Source of the DNA: a candidate division TA06 bacterium ADurb.Bin131
Lineage (GTDB): Bacteria > Ratteibacteria > UBA8468 > B48-G9 > DTJG01
Assembly: GCA_002070645.1 (NCBI GenBank)
Contig: MWDQ01000052.1
Location: 1-36,019 of the forward strand
Reading direction: 5' to 3'
Length of the DNA: 36,019 nucleotides
Positions 15,914 through 23,414 of this stretch are shown one piece after another. The translations under genes were made by a program, and so were the position numbers. Position 1 is the first letter of the stretch. Each line of letters starts with the position of its first letter. The notes below the pieces were generated by a model. That model worked only from the letters and a program-made list of their open reading frames with translations. It searched no databases and was not told the origin of the DNA.

Positions 15914-16072
15914 ATGTCAAAGTTTGTAAGTTTTCTTTATCGTCTGGCAAGAATTTCCAATGATATAGAGACAATAGCAAGTGGAAATCCTAAGAAAATT
16001 GCCAGAAGAGCAAAGAATAAAATTCTGGGTAGAAAGGTTGCAAGCAAGATATATAAATGGCCAAAGTTTTAA
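15914..16072 (+). CDS. Small basic protein, 52 residues
   Basis: The frame begins MSKFVSFLYRLARISND, continues with SGNPKKIARRAKNKILGR and ends IYKWPKF. GGGAGG (15905-15910) precedes the ATG and a good promoter lies upstream, so it is very likely translated. The pattern (amphipathic N-terminal helix, SGNPKKIARRxKNK core, aromatic/basic tail) resembles short basic proteins I recall from diverse bacteria and phages with no assigned function. The net charge is strongly positive, so nucleic-acid binding is a reasonable guess. It stands alone, with rpmA about 220 bases downstream behind its own promoter. Confidence 0.82.
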   Translation: MSKFVSFLYRLARISNDIETIASGNPKKIARRAKNKILGRKVASKIYKWPKF

Positions 16073-16104
16073 TACATTGTTTAAGTTATTCTGATTTTTA
16101 ACTC

Positions 16105-16269
16105 TTAGATAACTATCTCAAACTTTTCCTTAACTGTCCATCTCTCTGGATTTATTTCCACATTTGCCTTCTTTATTCCATCTCTTATTTTGCAATTCCC
16201 CAGACATTGATATAAGGAACCTTTGCAATATTCAGCCAGATTTTTATCGAGTTTTCTTGACTTTTTTTT
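16105..16269 (-). pseudogene. C-terminal gene fragment, unknown family
   Basis: On the minus strand an open frame of 54 codons ends at TAA (16105-16107) and is closed upstream by TAG (16270-16272). It has no ATG start. The reading is protein-like (for example KLDKNLAEYCKGSLYQ and NVEINPERWTVKEKFEIVI) and uses codons like the neighbours. This suggests the tail of a gene whose front was lost, overwritten by the rpmA promoter region. I do not recognise the family. It could also be a chance open frame. Confidence 0.4.
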
Positions 16270-16287
16270 CTAAAATGGTATTATAAA
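16257..16287 (+). promoter_or_regulatory. Promoter of rpmA-acpS-nnrD, leaderless layout
   Basis: TTGACT (16257-16262), then either TGGTATTAT (16276-16284, 16-base spacer to TATTAT) or TATAAA (16282-16287). Either gives a start at about 16290-16294, zero to four bases before the ATG at 16294, leaving no room for a Shine-Dalgarno site. Confidence 0.65.
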
Positions 16288-16293
16288 ATCACT

Positions 16294-16542
16294 ATGGGAA
16301 GAAAAAAACAAGGTAATGGAAGGGATTCTAATCCAAAACGAAGGGGAGTAAAGGTCTTTGATGGCCAGATTGTAAAACCTGGTAATATTATTATCAGGCA
16401 GAAAGGAACACATTTTGTTCCTGGTCCAGGAACCTATATGGGTTCTGACTGCACAATTCACGCAGCAAGAGAAGGTATGGTTGTGTTTTCCACAACAAAG
16501 GGGAAAAAACTTATAAGCGTTGTAAGTCCCACAACCGCATGA
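16294..16542 (+). CDS. rpmA: 50S ribosomal protein bL27
   Basis: An 82-residue bL27. The core [19 protein letters not shown], then [21 protein letters not shown] and the C-terminal beta sandwich, are diagnostic. bL27's N-terminal tail reaches the peptidyl-transferase centre. Here the tail before GRDSNPK is short (MGRKKQGN), some four residues less than the common MAHKKGGGSxRN form. The usual partner rplU (bL21) is not upstream; instead the gene starts an operon with acpS and nnrD. The start abuts the promoter, so the mRNA is probably leaderless. Its stop overlaps the next start. Confidence 0.95.
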   Translation: MGRKKQGNGRDSNPKRRGVKVFDGQIVKPGNIIIRQKGTHFVPGPGTYMGSDCTIHAAREGMVVFSTTKGKKLISVVSPTTA

Positions 16543-16916
16543 TGTCAACAGCAATTGAGTTAGTTCATACAAGAACCATCGCAGGACTGTTGAAAAAAAA
16601 AGTCCTTAACCAGTTTTTCTCTTGCTCTGAAATTGAATATTACCGTAGATACAGGGACAAAAATGTTCGCCTTGCAGGATGCCTTGCCGCAAAACTTGCC
16701 TTTATTAAGGTAACCCAGCACAATTTTGATATACCCGACCTTAGAAAAATTGAAATCAAACATACAATTTCAGGTAAGCCCTATATTATGCTTTACAAGA
16801 AAAAGATTCAGTCCTGTCCTCTTTCAATATCTCATACAAAATCGCTTGCTGCTGCATTCTGTGGAATAAAAAATGGAAAAATTCATTATACCAGAAAGAA
16901 AAAAAGATACACATAA
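16539..16916 (+). CDS. acpS: Holo-ACP synthase-like protein (AcpS family), altered metal site
   Basis: A 125-residue protein with AcpS order: TAIELV near the N-terminus (family G-I-D-I-V), [26 protein letters not shown] (family R-x-A-A-K-E-A-F-x-K), and [16 protein letters not shown]. AcpS moves 4'-phosphopantetheine from CoA to acyl carrier protein. Two magnesium ligands differ: the D of GIDI is Glu7 and the Glu of AAKEA is Leu53, so activity may be changed or lost. The ATG at 16539 or 16542 overlaps the rpmA stop (ATGATG). The 3' end overlaps nnrD by 44 bases. The acpS-nnrD neighbourhood is common in bacteria and supports the call. Confidence 0.8.
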   Translation: MMSTAIELVHTRTIAGLLKKKVLNQFFSCSEIEYYRRYRDKNVRLAGCLAAKLAFIKVTQHNFDIPDLRKIEIKHTISGKPYIMLYKKKIQSCPLSISHTKSLAAAFCGIKNGKIHYTRKKKRYT

Positions 16917-17742
16917 GGGAACATACGGTCATCTTTTTGTCATTGGAGGATCTCCTGGTTTAACCGGGGCAGTGTGTTTAACAAGCAATGCTGCCTTAAG
17001 AACAGGATGTGGAATGGTAACAGCAGGGGTTCCAGAATCCTTAAATGAAATATTTGAGATTAAACTTACAGAGGTGATGAGCAAACCCCTTCCTGAAACT
17101 GGAAGAAGGACCATAAGTCCTCTTGCTGTTGATAAATGCCTTGATTTTATTGAAAAAAATGCTGATGGAGTTGTGATAGGACCAGGGATTTCAACAGATT
17201 CAGGGCCACATCTTTTTTTTAATCAGATTTTTCCACATATAAAAAAACCAGTTGTTATTGATGCTGATGGATTAAAGATACTATCTAAAAATCTTGATAA
17301 TATTGAAAAAAAGGAAGGCCAGTTAATCATAACACCGCATCCTGGGGAAATGTCTGTACTTACAGGTATTCCAATTTCTGAAATCCAATCAAAAAGGGAC
17401 GAGGTTGCTTCTGCTTTTGCTAAAAAATACAATGTTATTGTTGTCTTGAAGGGATACAGAACAATTGTTTCTAATGGAAGGGATATCTATACAAATCTTA
17501 CAGGTAATCCTGGAATGGCAACAGCAGGAAGTGGAGATGTTTTATCAGGGATCATTGGAGCCCTTGTTGTTCAGGGGTTTTCTCTATGGATGTCTGCAAC
17601 TATGGGTACTTATCTTCATGGGCTTGCAGGGGATATTGCTGCAAAAAAGTATGGAGAGTATTCTATTGTTGCAGGAGATATTATTGAGTGTTTGCCAGAA
17701 GCAATAAAACATATACAGAAAAGTCATAAAAAGGAACCTTAA
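16873..17742 (+). CDS. nnrD: ADP/ATP-dependent (S)-NAD(P)H-hydrate dehydratase
   Basis: A 289-residue ribokinase-fold enzyme of the YjeF C-terminal/CARKD family that repairs hydrated NADH and NADPH. Evidence: [19 protein letters not shown] near the start, VVIDADGL, ITPHPGEMS, VLKGYRTIV and the nucleotide/catalytic loop AGSGDVLSGIIGAL with Asp222. The N-terminal epimerase domain (NnrE, YjeF_N) fused in many bacteria is absent, so the epimerase must be elsewhere or missing. It overlaps the acpS-like gene by 44 bases and is the last gene of the rpmA operon. Confidence 0.93.
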   Translation: MEKFIIPERKKDTHKGTYGHLFVIGGSPGLTGAVCLTSNAALRTGCGMVTAGVPESLNEIFEIKLTEVMSKPLPETGRRTISPLAVDKCLDFIEKNADGVVIGPGISTDSGPHLFFNQIFPHIKKPVVIDADGLKILSKNLDNIEKKEGQLIITPHPGEMSVLTGIPISEIQSKRDEVASAFAKKYNVIVVLKGYRTIVSNGRDIYTNLTGNPGMATAGSGDVLSGIIGALVVQGFSLWMSATMGTYLHGLAGDIAAKKYGEYSIVAGDIIECLPEAIKHIQKSHKKEP

Positions 17743-17782
17743 GATAATTGCAAAATACAAATTAAAAATAAATAAAAAACAT

Positions 17783-17810
17783 TTGACATAAAACAAAACT
17801 GTCCTAAACT
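17783..17810 (+). promoter_or_regulatory. Promoter of the GH78 operon, leaderless layout
   Basis: Consensus TTGACA (17783-17788), a 16-base spacer and TAAACT (17805-17810). The ATG at 17817 lies seven bases after the -10, exactly where transcription should start, and no Shine-Dalgarno is present. Confidence 0.7.
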
Positions 17811-17816
17811 ATTTTT

Positions 17817-20243
17817 ATGAAAGACACAGAGACAAAGATTAACTGGAAAGCAAGATGGATATGGGTAAATGAGCAAGATAGAGAAGGTTTTCATTTCTGC
17901 TACTTCAGGAAAGAGTTTTTAATTAAGGAAAAAACAAAGGCAAAACTGTATTGTACTGCTGATTCAAAGTACAGGGTCTGGGTTAATGGAAAATATACTG
18001 GTTTTGGTCCTGCGAGAGGACATCCAGAACATCCATATTATGATACATATAATATTGAACTAAACAAAGGTAAAAATGTAGTTGCCTTTCTTGTTGAACA
18101 CTACACAAAACCAACAAGCATCTTTGCTGTTGTTGAGGGCGGTCTTATATGCCAGATTGAGGATTCCAATGGGTTGATTGTTGCAACAGACAGTTTATGG
18201 AAGGCAAAAACAGCACAGGCATATACCTGGCTCGAAAATTTACTTTTTCCTGAGTGTTTTGATGCAAACCTTGAACCAGAAAACTGGGAAAAACTTGAGT
18301 TTGACGATACCTCCTGGGAAAATGCAACAGAAAAAATAAACACAAAACTCGCCCCTGTTTCCAATATTATCCCGAGAATAATACCTCTTCTTACTGAAAA
18401 ACTTCTTGTCCCACAAAAGATTCTTCATGTGTATAAGGTTTTAAGGGAAACAAATGACTTTCTCGATAAAGAAAAAATCTGCGAGACACTGTGGAAGGCA
18501 AAACAATTAGATATAGAAAAAGATACAATAAAACAAGAATTAAAGACCCCCTGCAAATGGAAAAATAATATCTGTTTAGGACTCTCTCCTGATAGCGGTA
18601 TCTGTATGATTATTGATTTTGGATTTGAAACCCTTTCTTCGATTGAAATATGCACAGAGGGACATTCTGGAGTAATAGTTGATTTTGGTCATAGTGAGTG
18701 TCTTTTGAATAACAGTGTTCCAACAATGTGGCAGTCACCATCGCTTAAACAGGCAGAAAGAATAATCTTAAGAAATGGCATCACCTGCCATAGAACAAAT
18801 CAGCCAAGGGGCTTCAGATATATGGTAATCAGGATTTTCAATCCATTACAAACAAGGTGCGATGTTATTTTAAGGTCTGTTTCTGCCTATGAAGAGATTT
18901 ATCCTGCAAAGAATAATGGAAGTTTTAGATGTTCAGATAAGATTTTTGAAAACATACACAGGTTATCAGCGAGAACAGTGAATCTTTGTATGGAGGATGC
19001 ATATACTGATTGCCCATGGAGAGAACGATCCCAGTGGGTTGGAGATGCTCAACCAGAAGCATTATTTAATTATTATTGTTTTGGTGCATATGATATTTCA
19101 AAAAAGGCAGTTACTGAGTTTACATCAGGGAATACTGAAGAGGGCTGGATTCCAGGTGTTTTTCCTTTAAGTAAGCCGTTTAATCTTCCAACATGGGGAA
19201 TGAGAATACCTGTAATTGTCTGGGAGTATTATCTTTTTACAGGTGACTATGAGACACTTGCCGGCGCATATCCTGGTGTAAAAAAACAGATGGAATGGTT
19301 ATTGAAATATACAGACAACAATGGATTTTTTAATTACAGGGATGGATGGAATTTTGTTGATTGGACAAAAGTCGACGATAGACATGCAGATGGTGCTGTT
19401 CAGGGATGGTTTCTTGAATCATTGATTTATGGTGAAAAAATTGCAAGACAGTTAAAGGACAAACAATCAGCAGAAAAATTTCATAAACATGCAGAATTAT
19501 TGAAAAAGACAATTGCAAAACTATACTGGTGTGAAGAAAAAAAGGCATTCAAAAAATATAGAGATAAAAATCCTGATAATCTTATTGGCCAGCAGGAAAA
19601 TTTTCTTTTTATCAGGCTTGGAGTTGGCACAAAAACTCAGAGAAGACTTGCGCTTGAAAACATAGCAGGAATTACTGGTATGTATCTACCAAACTTAGGT
19701 GATTATCAGAGTGCACATACCCAGGAAAATATGGGTAATTATATAGGCCAGGATATTATCAGAGTTGCAAGTCCATTCTGGTCATTTTATGCACTGCTTT
19801 GTCTTTGCGAAGCAGGAAAGATAAAGGAAGCCATTAACTATATCAGGTTATGCTGGGGAGTAATGCTCGAATTTGACGCAACAAGTTGCTGGGAGATGTG
19901 GGACAGACATACATCTTTATGCCATGGTTGGAGTGCAGCGCCTGCAATGGTTTTGCCTGCATATGTTGCAGGTATAAAACCAGTAAAACCAGGGTTCAAA
20001 CAGTTTGAAGTATCTCCTTATGTTTTTTGTTTTGAATGGGTAGAGGCAAAGGTTCCAACGCCAGATGGAATTATTGGTCTTGTATGGAGAATAAAACAAA
20101 ATAATCAACTTTTTGTTGAGGTAGATGTTCCAGATGGAATAGAAGGCAGATTTATTGTACCCGAAGGGTTTTCTTCAGGGAGAAAAGAGAAGGTTCTATT
20201 AAAATCAGGTAAAAACAAACTTGTTTTCAAAAGGAAAAGATGA
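17817..20243 (+). CDS. Alpha-L-rhamnosidase-like glycoside hydrolase (GH78)
   Basis: An 808-residue protein. The N-terminal part (about 10-110) is a beta-sandwich with KARWIWVNEQ and YRVWVNGKYTGFGPARGHP, typical of rhamnosidase N-domains. A jelly-roll region and the (alpha/alpha)6 catalytic domain (about 390-700) follow, with DAYTDCPWRERSQWVGDAQ (acid motif Glu in RER), EEGWIPGVFP, and DATSCWEMWD followed by HGWSAAP. A C-terminal beta domain completes the fold. GH78 enzymes release terminal alpha-L-rhamnose from pectic or flavonoid glycans. There is no signal peptide, so it is predicted cytoplasmic. It is the first gene of an operon with the UroD-like gene (ATGA overlap) and the ceramidase-like gene. 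Confidence 0.88.
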   Translation: MKDTETKINWKARWIWVNEQDREGFHFCYFRKEFLIKEKTKAKLYCTADSKYRVWVNGKYTGFGPARGHPEHPYYDTYNIELNKGKNVVAFLVEHYTKPTSIFAVVEGGLICQIEDSNGLIVATDSLWKAKTAQAYTWLENLLFPECFDANLEPENWEKLEFDDTSWENATEKINTKLAPVSNIIPRIIPLLTEKLLVPQKILHVYKVLRETNDFLDKEKICETLWKAKQLDIEKDTIKQELKTPCKWKNNICLGLSPDSGICMIIDFGFETLSSIEICTEGHSGVIVDFGHSECLLNNSVPTMWQSPSLKQAERIILRNGITCHRTNQPRGFRYMVIRIFNPLQTRCDVILRSVSAYEEIYPAKNNGSFRCSDKIFENIHRLSARTVNLCMEDAYTDCPWRERSQWVGDAQPEALFNYYCFGAYDISKKAVTEFTSGNTEEGWIPGVFPLSKPFNLPTWGMRIPVIVWEYYLFTGDYETLAGAYPGVKKQMEWLLKYTDNNGFFNYRDGWNFVDWTKVDDRHADGAVQGWFLESLIYGEKIARQLKDKQSAEKFHKHAELLKKTIAKLYWCEEKKAFKKYRDKNPDNLIGQQENFLFIRLGVGTKTQRRLALENIAGITGMYLPNLGDYQSAHTQENMGNYIGQDIIRVASPFWSFYALLCLCEAGKIKEAINYIRLCWGVMLEFDATSCWEMWDRHTSLCHGWSAAPAMVLPAYVAGIKPVKPGFKQFEVSPYVFCFEWVEAKVPTPDGIIGLVWRIKQNNQLFVEVDVPDGIEGRFIVPEGFSSGRKEKVLLKSGKNKLVFKRKR

Positions 20244-21394
20244 CAAACAGAGAAAGGGTAAAAAGCATCCTTCACTATGAAGATTATGATAAAATGCCAC
20301 TTGTACACTTTGGTTTCTGGACAGAAACATTACAGTTATGGGCATCTCAGGGGTATATTAGAAAAGAGATTGCCGAAAACTGGGGGGATGGAAATTCCTT
20401 TGATGATGAGATTTCAAAAATATTAGGTTTTGATTTTGACTGGTATAGCGTTTTTCATCCAAAACTCGGTTTATTGCCTGCGTTTGAAAATAAGATTATC
20501 GAAGAACTCCCTGATGGCACAAAGAAAATCTTAAATGGCGAGGGGGTTATTACGCTTTATAGACCTGGTGCTGGTTCTATCCCTGCTGATGTTGACCATC
20601 TTCTTAAAGACAGAAAATCATGGGAACAACTTTATCTTCCAAAACTTCAATGGAATCCTGACAGGGTTTTTAAGGCAGATGTTAGGGTTAATGGTGGGAT
20701 GGTTCCTTTTGAAAAAGGAGGCATGGAGTTTCTTAAAAGCGATAAAAGACAATTTCACTATGGCCTATATTGTGGAAGTTTATATGGATGGGTCAGGAAC
20801 TGGCTTACAATGGAAGGTGCGTGTTATCTTCTTGTTGATGATGAACCATTGTTCGATGAAATCATTGAGACAAATGCTGAAATTTGCTATAAAGCAGTAA
20901 AAACAACCCTCGAAACAGGAGCAAAATTTGACTTTGGCCATTTCTGGGAGGATATATGTTTTAAGAATGGGCCACTTATCGCACCTGATGTTTTTAGAAA
21001 GAAAATAGGGCCTTATTATAGAAAAATCTGTGATGTTCTTAATAAATATGGAATTAACATTGTAAGTGTTGATTGCGATGGATGTATTGATACTCTTGTT
21101 CCAACCTGGCTTGAAAACGGTGTTAACACTATGTTTCCGATTGAGGTTGGAACCTGGGGCGGTAGCATAAAAAAATGGAGACAGAAATATGGTAAGGATA
21201 TCAGGGGTGTTGGAGGAGTAAACAAGGTTGTTTTTTCTAAAGATAAAGGTGCAGTTGATGAGGAGATAAAAAGGATTTGTGAATTAGTGGAGATGGGTGG
21301 ATATATTCCATGTCCAGACCATAGGATACCACCAGATGCAAAATGGGAAAATGTTGTTTATTATTGTGAACAAATGAGAAAATATCTTACCTAA
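20240..21394 (+). CDS. UroD-like protein in the GH78 operon
   Basis: A 384-residue URO-D superfamily TIM barrel. The start MTNRERVKSILHYEDYDKMP is the usual opening of the non-heme URO-D group. The metal motif equivalent to HxCG of MtaA reads DCDG (in SVDCDGCIDTL), and the C-terminal motif is CPDHRIPPD, where the Cys could still bind metal. It is coupled to the rhamnosidase-like gene by a four-base ATGA overlap and followed 11 bases later by the ceramidase-like gene. No corrinoid protein or heme gene is near. The role is unknown; the context points to sugar or lipid-sugar catabolism rather than tetrapyrroles. Confidence 0.78.
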   Translation: MTNRERVKSILHYEDYDKMPLVHFGFWTETLQLWASQGYIRKEIAENWGDGNSFDDEISKILGFDFDWYSVFHPKLGLLPAFENKIIEELPDGTKKILNGEGVITLYRPGAGSIPADVDHLLKDRKSWEQLYLPKLQWNPDRVFKADVRVNGGMVPFEKGGMEFLKSDKRQFHYGLYCGSLYGWVRNWLTMEGACYLLVDDEPLFDEIIETNAEICYKAVKTTLETGAKFDFGHFWEDICFKNGPLIAPDVFRKKIGPYYRKICDVLNKYGINIVSVDCDGCIDTLVPTWLENGVNTMFPIEVGTWGGSIKKWRQKYGKDIRGVGGVNKVVFSKDKGAVDEEIKRICELVEMGGYIPCPDHRIPPDAKWENVVYYCEQMRKYLT

Positions 21395-21405
21395 AAGGAC
21401 AAAAC

Positions 21406-22878
21406 ATGGTTCAAAAAAGCAAGGAATTCTTGATAGGATGGGAACATACAGATATAACCCCTGAAGATCCAGTTTGCCTGTGCGGACAGTTTCATGCTAG
21501 GGTTTCAGAAAATGTAAAGGACCCGATTACTGCGACAGTTTGTGTTTTTGATTCAATTAAGGAAGGAAGGATATCTGACCACGCGGTTATGATAAGTTGC
21601 GACCTTGTTGCAATCCCCGAAGAATTAAAAAAATCTATCCTTGCAAAAACGCATATTCTTATTCCTGAGATTGATTTAACAAAAATCATTGTTAATGCTA
21701 CCCATACCCATACTGCGCCAGAGGTTGGAGGCGATGTTATAAGAGGAACTAATGGGTCTAACATAAAGGAAATGTATGGAGTAGATCTTCCATGTATGGA
21801 TGTCCAACAATATATTGATTTTGCTTCTGGCAAGATAGTAGAAGCATTGAGAAATGCATGGGAAAAAAGAAGCCCGGGAGGAATTAGTTATGGGCTTGGG
21901 TTTGCTGTTGTTGGTCATAATAGAAGGGCTTCTTATTATGATGGTTCATCTGTTATGTACGGAAAAACAAACACTGAAAATTTCAGTCACATTGAAGGAT
22001 ATGAAGACCACTCAATAAATCTTCTAACAACAACAGATAAAATGGGTAACCTTACAGGGATGATAGTTAATATCGCATGTCCATCTCAGGTTGATGAACA
22101 TTTGTTTTCAGTAAGTGCTGACTACTGGCATGAAACAAGACAGCAATTGAAGAAAAAGTTTGGAGATATCTTTGTTATGCCACAGTGTAGCGCAGCAGGA
22201 GATCAATCACCCCATATTCTTATTGGCCAACAGGCACAGCAGAGGATGTGGAATCTTGCAGGAAGAAATCAAAGAGAAGAGATTGCCGTAAGGATTTCTG
22301 ATGGTATAGAAAAAATACTTCCACTTATAAGAAAAGAAACAAATACTCTGCCTGATTTTACTTGTGTTCAAAAGGAGATTGATTTATCCGCAAATACCAT
22401 AACAGAGGACGAAATAAGTATCTTTATGGTTGAGGCAGAAAAACACTATAAAGAATATGAAAAACTTAAATCACAGATAGAAGCAAACCCGGAAAAAACT
22501 AAACAACCACGATGGTATAAGGATATAACATTTCATTTTAAAAGGTACAAATGGTATAAAGCAGTAAAAGACAGGTTTGAGGCGCAGAAGCAAAACCCAA
22601 AGGTAAAGGTTAATATCCATGTTATGCGTATAGGCGATGTTATTATGGCTACAAACCCGTTTGAGTGTTATCTTGATTATGGAATGCGGATAAAAGCAAG
22701 AAGCAGGGCTATTCAAACATTTATTGTTCAACTTGCAGGTGGAGGAACATATCTCCCAACAGAAAGAGCAAAAAAATCTGGTAGTTATGGAGCAATTTCT
22801 CCATCGTGTATTGTCGGTCCTGAAGGTGGGAGAGAACTTGTAGAATCAACGCTGAAAATAATCAATAGTCTAATTTAA
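21406..22878 (+). CDS. Neutral/alkaline ceramidase-like hydrolase
   Basis: A 490-residue protein matching the N-terminal catalytic domain of the neutral/alkaline non-lysosomal ceramidase family. The start LIGWEHTDITPEDPVCLCG is the family's IGxxxxDITP opening. NATHTHTAPE (97-106) supplies the zinc histidines and CSAAGDQSPH is a second conserved loop. The immunoglobulin-like C-terminal domain of true ceramidases is missing and there is no signal peptide, so the substrate may not be ceramide. Many environmental genomes carry such homologues beside sugar enzymes. AAAAGGA precedes the ATG. It is the last gene of the GH78 operon. Confidence 0.8.
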   Translation: MVQKSKEFLIGWEHTDITPEDPVCLCGQFHARVSENVKDPITATVCVFDSIKEGRISDHAVMISCDLVAIPEELKKSILAKTHILIPEIDLTKIIVNATHTHTAPEVGGDVIRGTNGSNIKEMYGVDLPCMDVQQYIDFASGKIVEALRNAWEKRSPGGISYGLGFAVVGHNRRASYYDGSSVMYGKTNTENFSHIEGYEDHSINLLTTTDKMGNLTGMIVNIACPSQVDEHLFSVSADYWHETRQQLKKKFGDIFVMPQCSAAGDQSPHILIGQQAQQRMWNLAGRNQREEIAVRISDGIEKILPLIRKETNTLPDFTCVQKEIDLSANTITEDEISIFMVEAEKHYKEYEKLKSQIEANPEKTKQPRWYKDITFHFKRYKWYKAVKDRFEAQKQNPKVKVNIHVMRIGDVIMATNPFECYLDYGMRIKARSRAIQTFIVQLAGGGTYLPTERAKKSGSYGAISPSCIVGPEGGRELVESTLKIINSLI

Positions 22879-23169
22879 TTTTATTGATACTGTTTTTACT
22901 GAAGATTTCTCCAACCCTTTTTTATTTTCTACTTCTCCATTTAGATTGAGATATATCTAAAATGCTGAATTTGGTTAGTTGTTCGTTTTGAATTTCGCAA
23001 TTTGACTTTTTCAATGGACATTTTATAAATCCATCCTAACCTTCTTTTACAAAAGAAAGGAAGAAAAATCCCCTGTTTAAAAGGGGTAAGGATGATTTTG
23101 GAGGATGTAAAAAAACAGGAATTGCAAAATACAAAATTAAAGAATAGGATAATAAATAGTAATTAGTCC
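22879..23169. other. Gene-free stretch with composite palindrome
   Basis: No credible coding frame. It holds the palindromic repeat at 23032-23094. It also carries TTTGACTTTTTCAAT (23001-23015), identical to 3865-3879, and ATTGCAAAATACAAA (23121-23135), identical to 17747-17761. Confidence 0.5.
23032..23094. repeat. Composite palindrome (REP-like)
   Basis: Outer arms CATCCTAACC (23032-23041) and GGTAAGGATG (23085-23094) pair with one mismatch. They enclose CCTTCTTTT/AAAAGAAAGG (23040-23060) and CCCC/GGGG (23070-23086). This looks like the dispersed extragenic palindromes common in environmental genomes. Confidence 0.6.
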
Positions 23170-23223
23170 TTGACAAATAAGAAAAATTTTTGTAAAATTT
23201 TTCAGTTTTTACACAAAGGGAGG
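23170..23223 (+). promoter_or_regulatory. Promoter and Shine-Dalgarno for ferredoxin
   Basis: TTGACA (23170-23175), a 17-base spacer, TAAAAT (23193-23198) with TG just upstream, and GGGAGG (23218-23223) six bases before the ATG. This is the best sigma70-type promoter in the window. Confidence 0.8.
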
Positions 23224-23228
23224 AAAAA

Positions 23229-23414
23229 ATGAAAGTAAGAATTGATGAAAATCTTTGTACTGGCTGCGGGCTTTGTTCTGATAATTGTCCTGAAGTTTTC
23301 GAGATGGGAGACACAACTGCAAGGGTTATATCAGATCCAGTTCCTGCTGAATACGAAGAAAAAGCGCAAGAAGCAGCAGAAAATTGTCCTGTAGATGCTA
23401 TATCTATTGAATAA
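23229..23414 (+). CDS. [4Fe-4S] ferredoxin, single cluster
   Basis: A 61-residue electron carrier. Cys10, Cys13, Cys16 (LCTGCGLC) and Cys53 (ENCPVDAI) would bind one [4Fe-4S] cluster. Cys20 is also present (DNCP), as in Thermotoga-type ferredoxins where it forms a disulfide. The partner cysteine near position 43 is missing, so Cys20 is free or does something else. It has its own strong promoter and ribosome site. The next gene's start overlaps its 3' end. Confidence 0.95.
   Translation: MKVRIDENLCTGCGLCSDNCPEVFEMGDTTARVISDPVPAEYEEKAQEAAENCPVDAISIE

Noticed and set aside
23036..23314. A 92-codon minus-strand frame with a PLLNRGFFFLSFVKEG-like end
   Set aside because: It overlaps the composite palindrome and lies antisense to the ferredoxin; such peptides arise from extragenic repeats.
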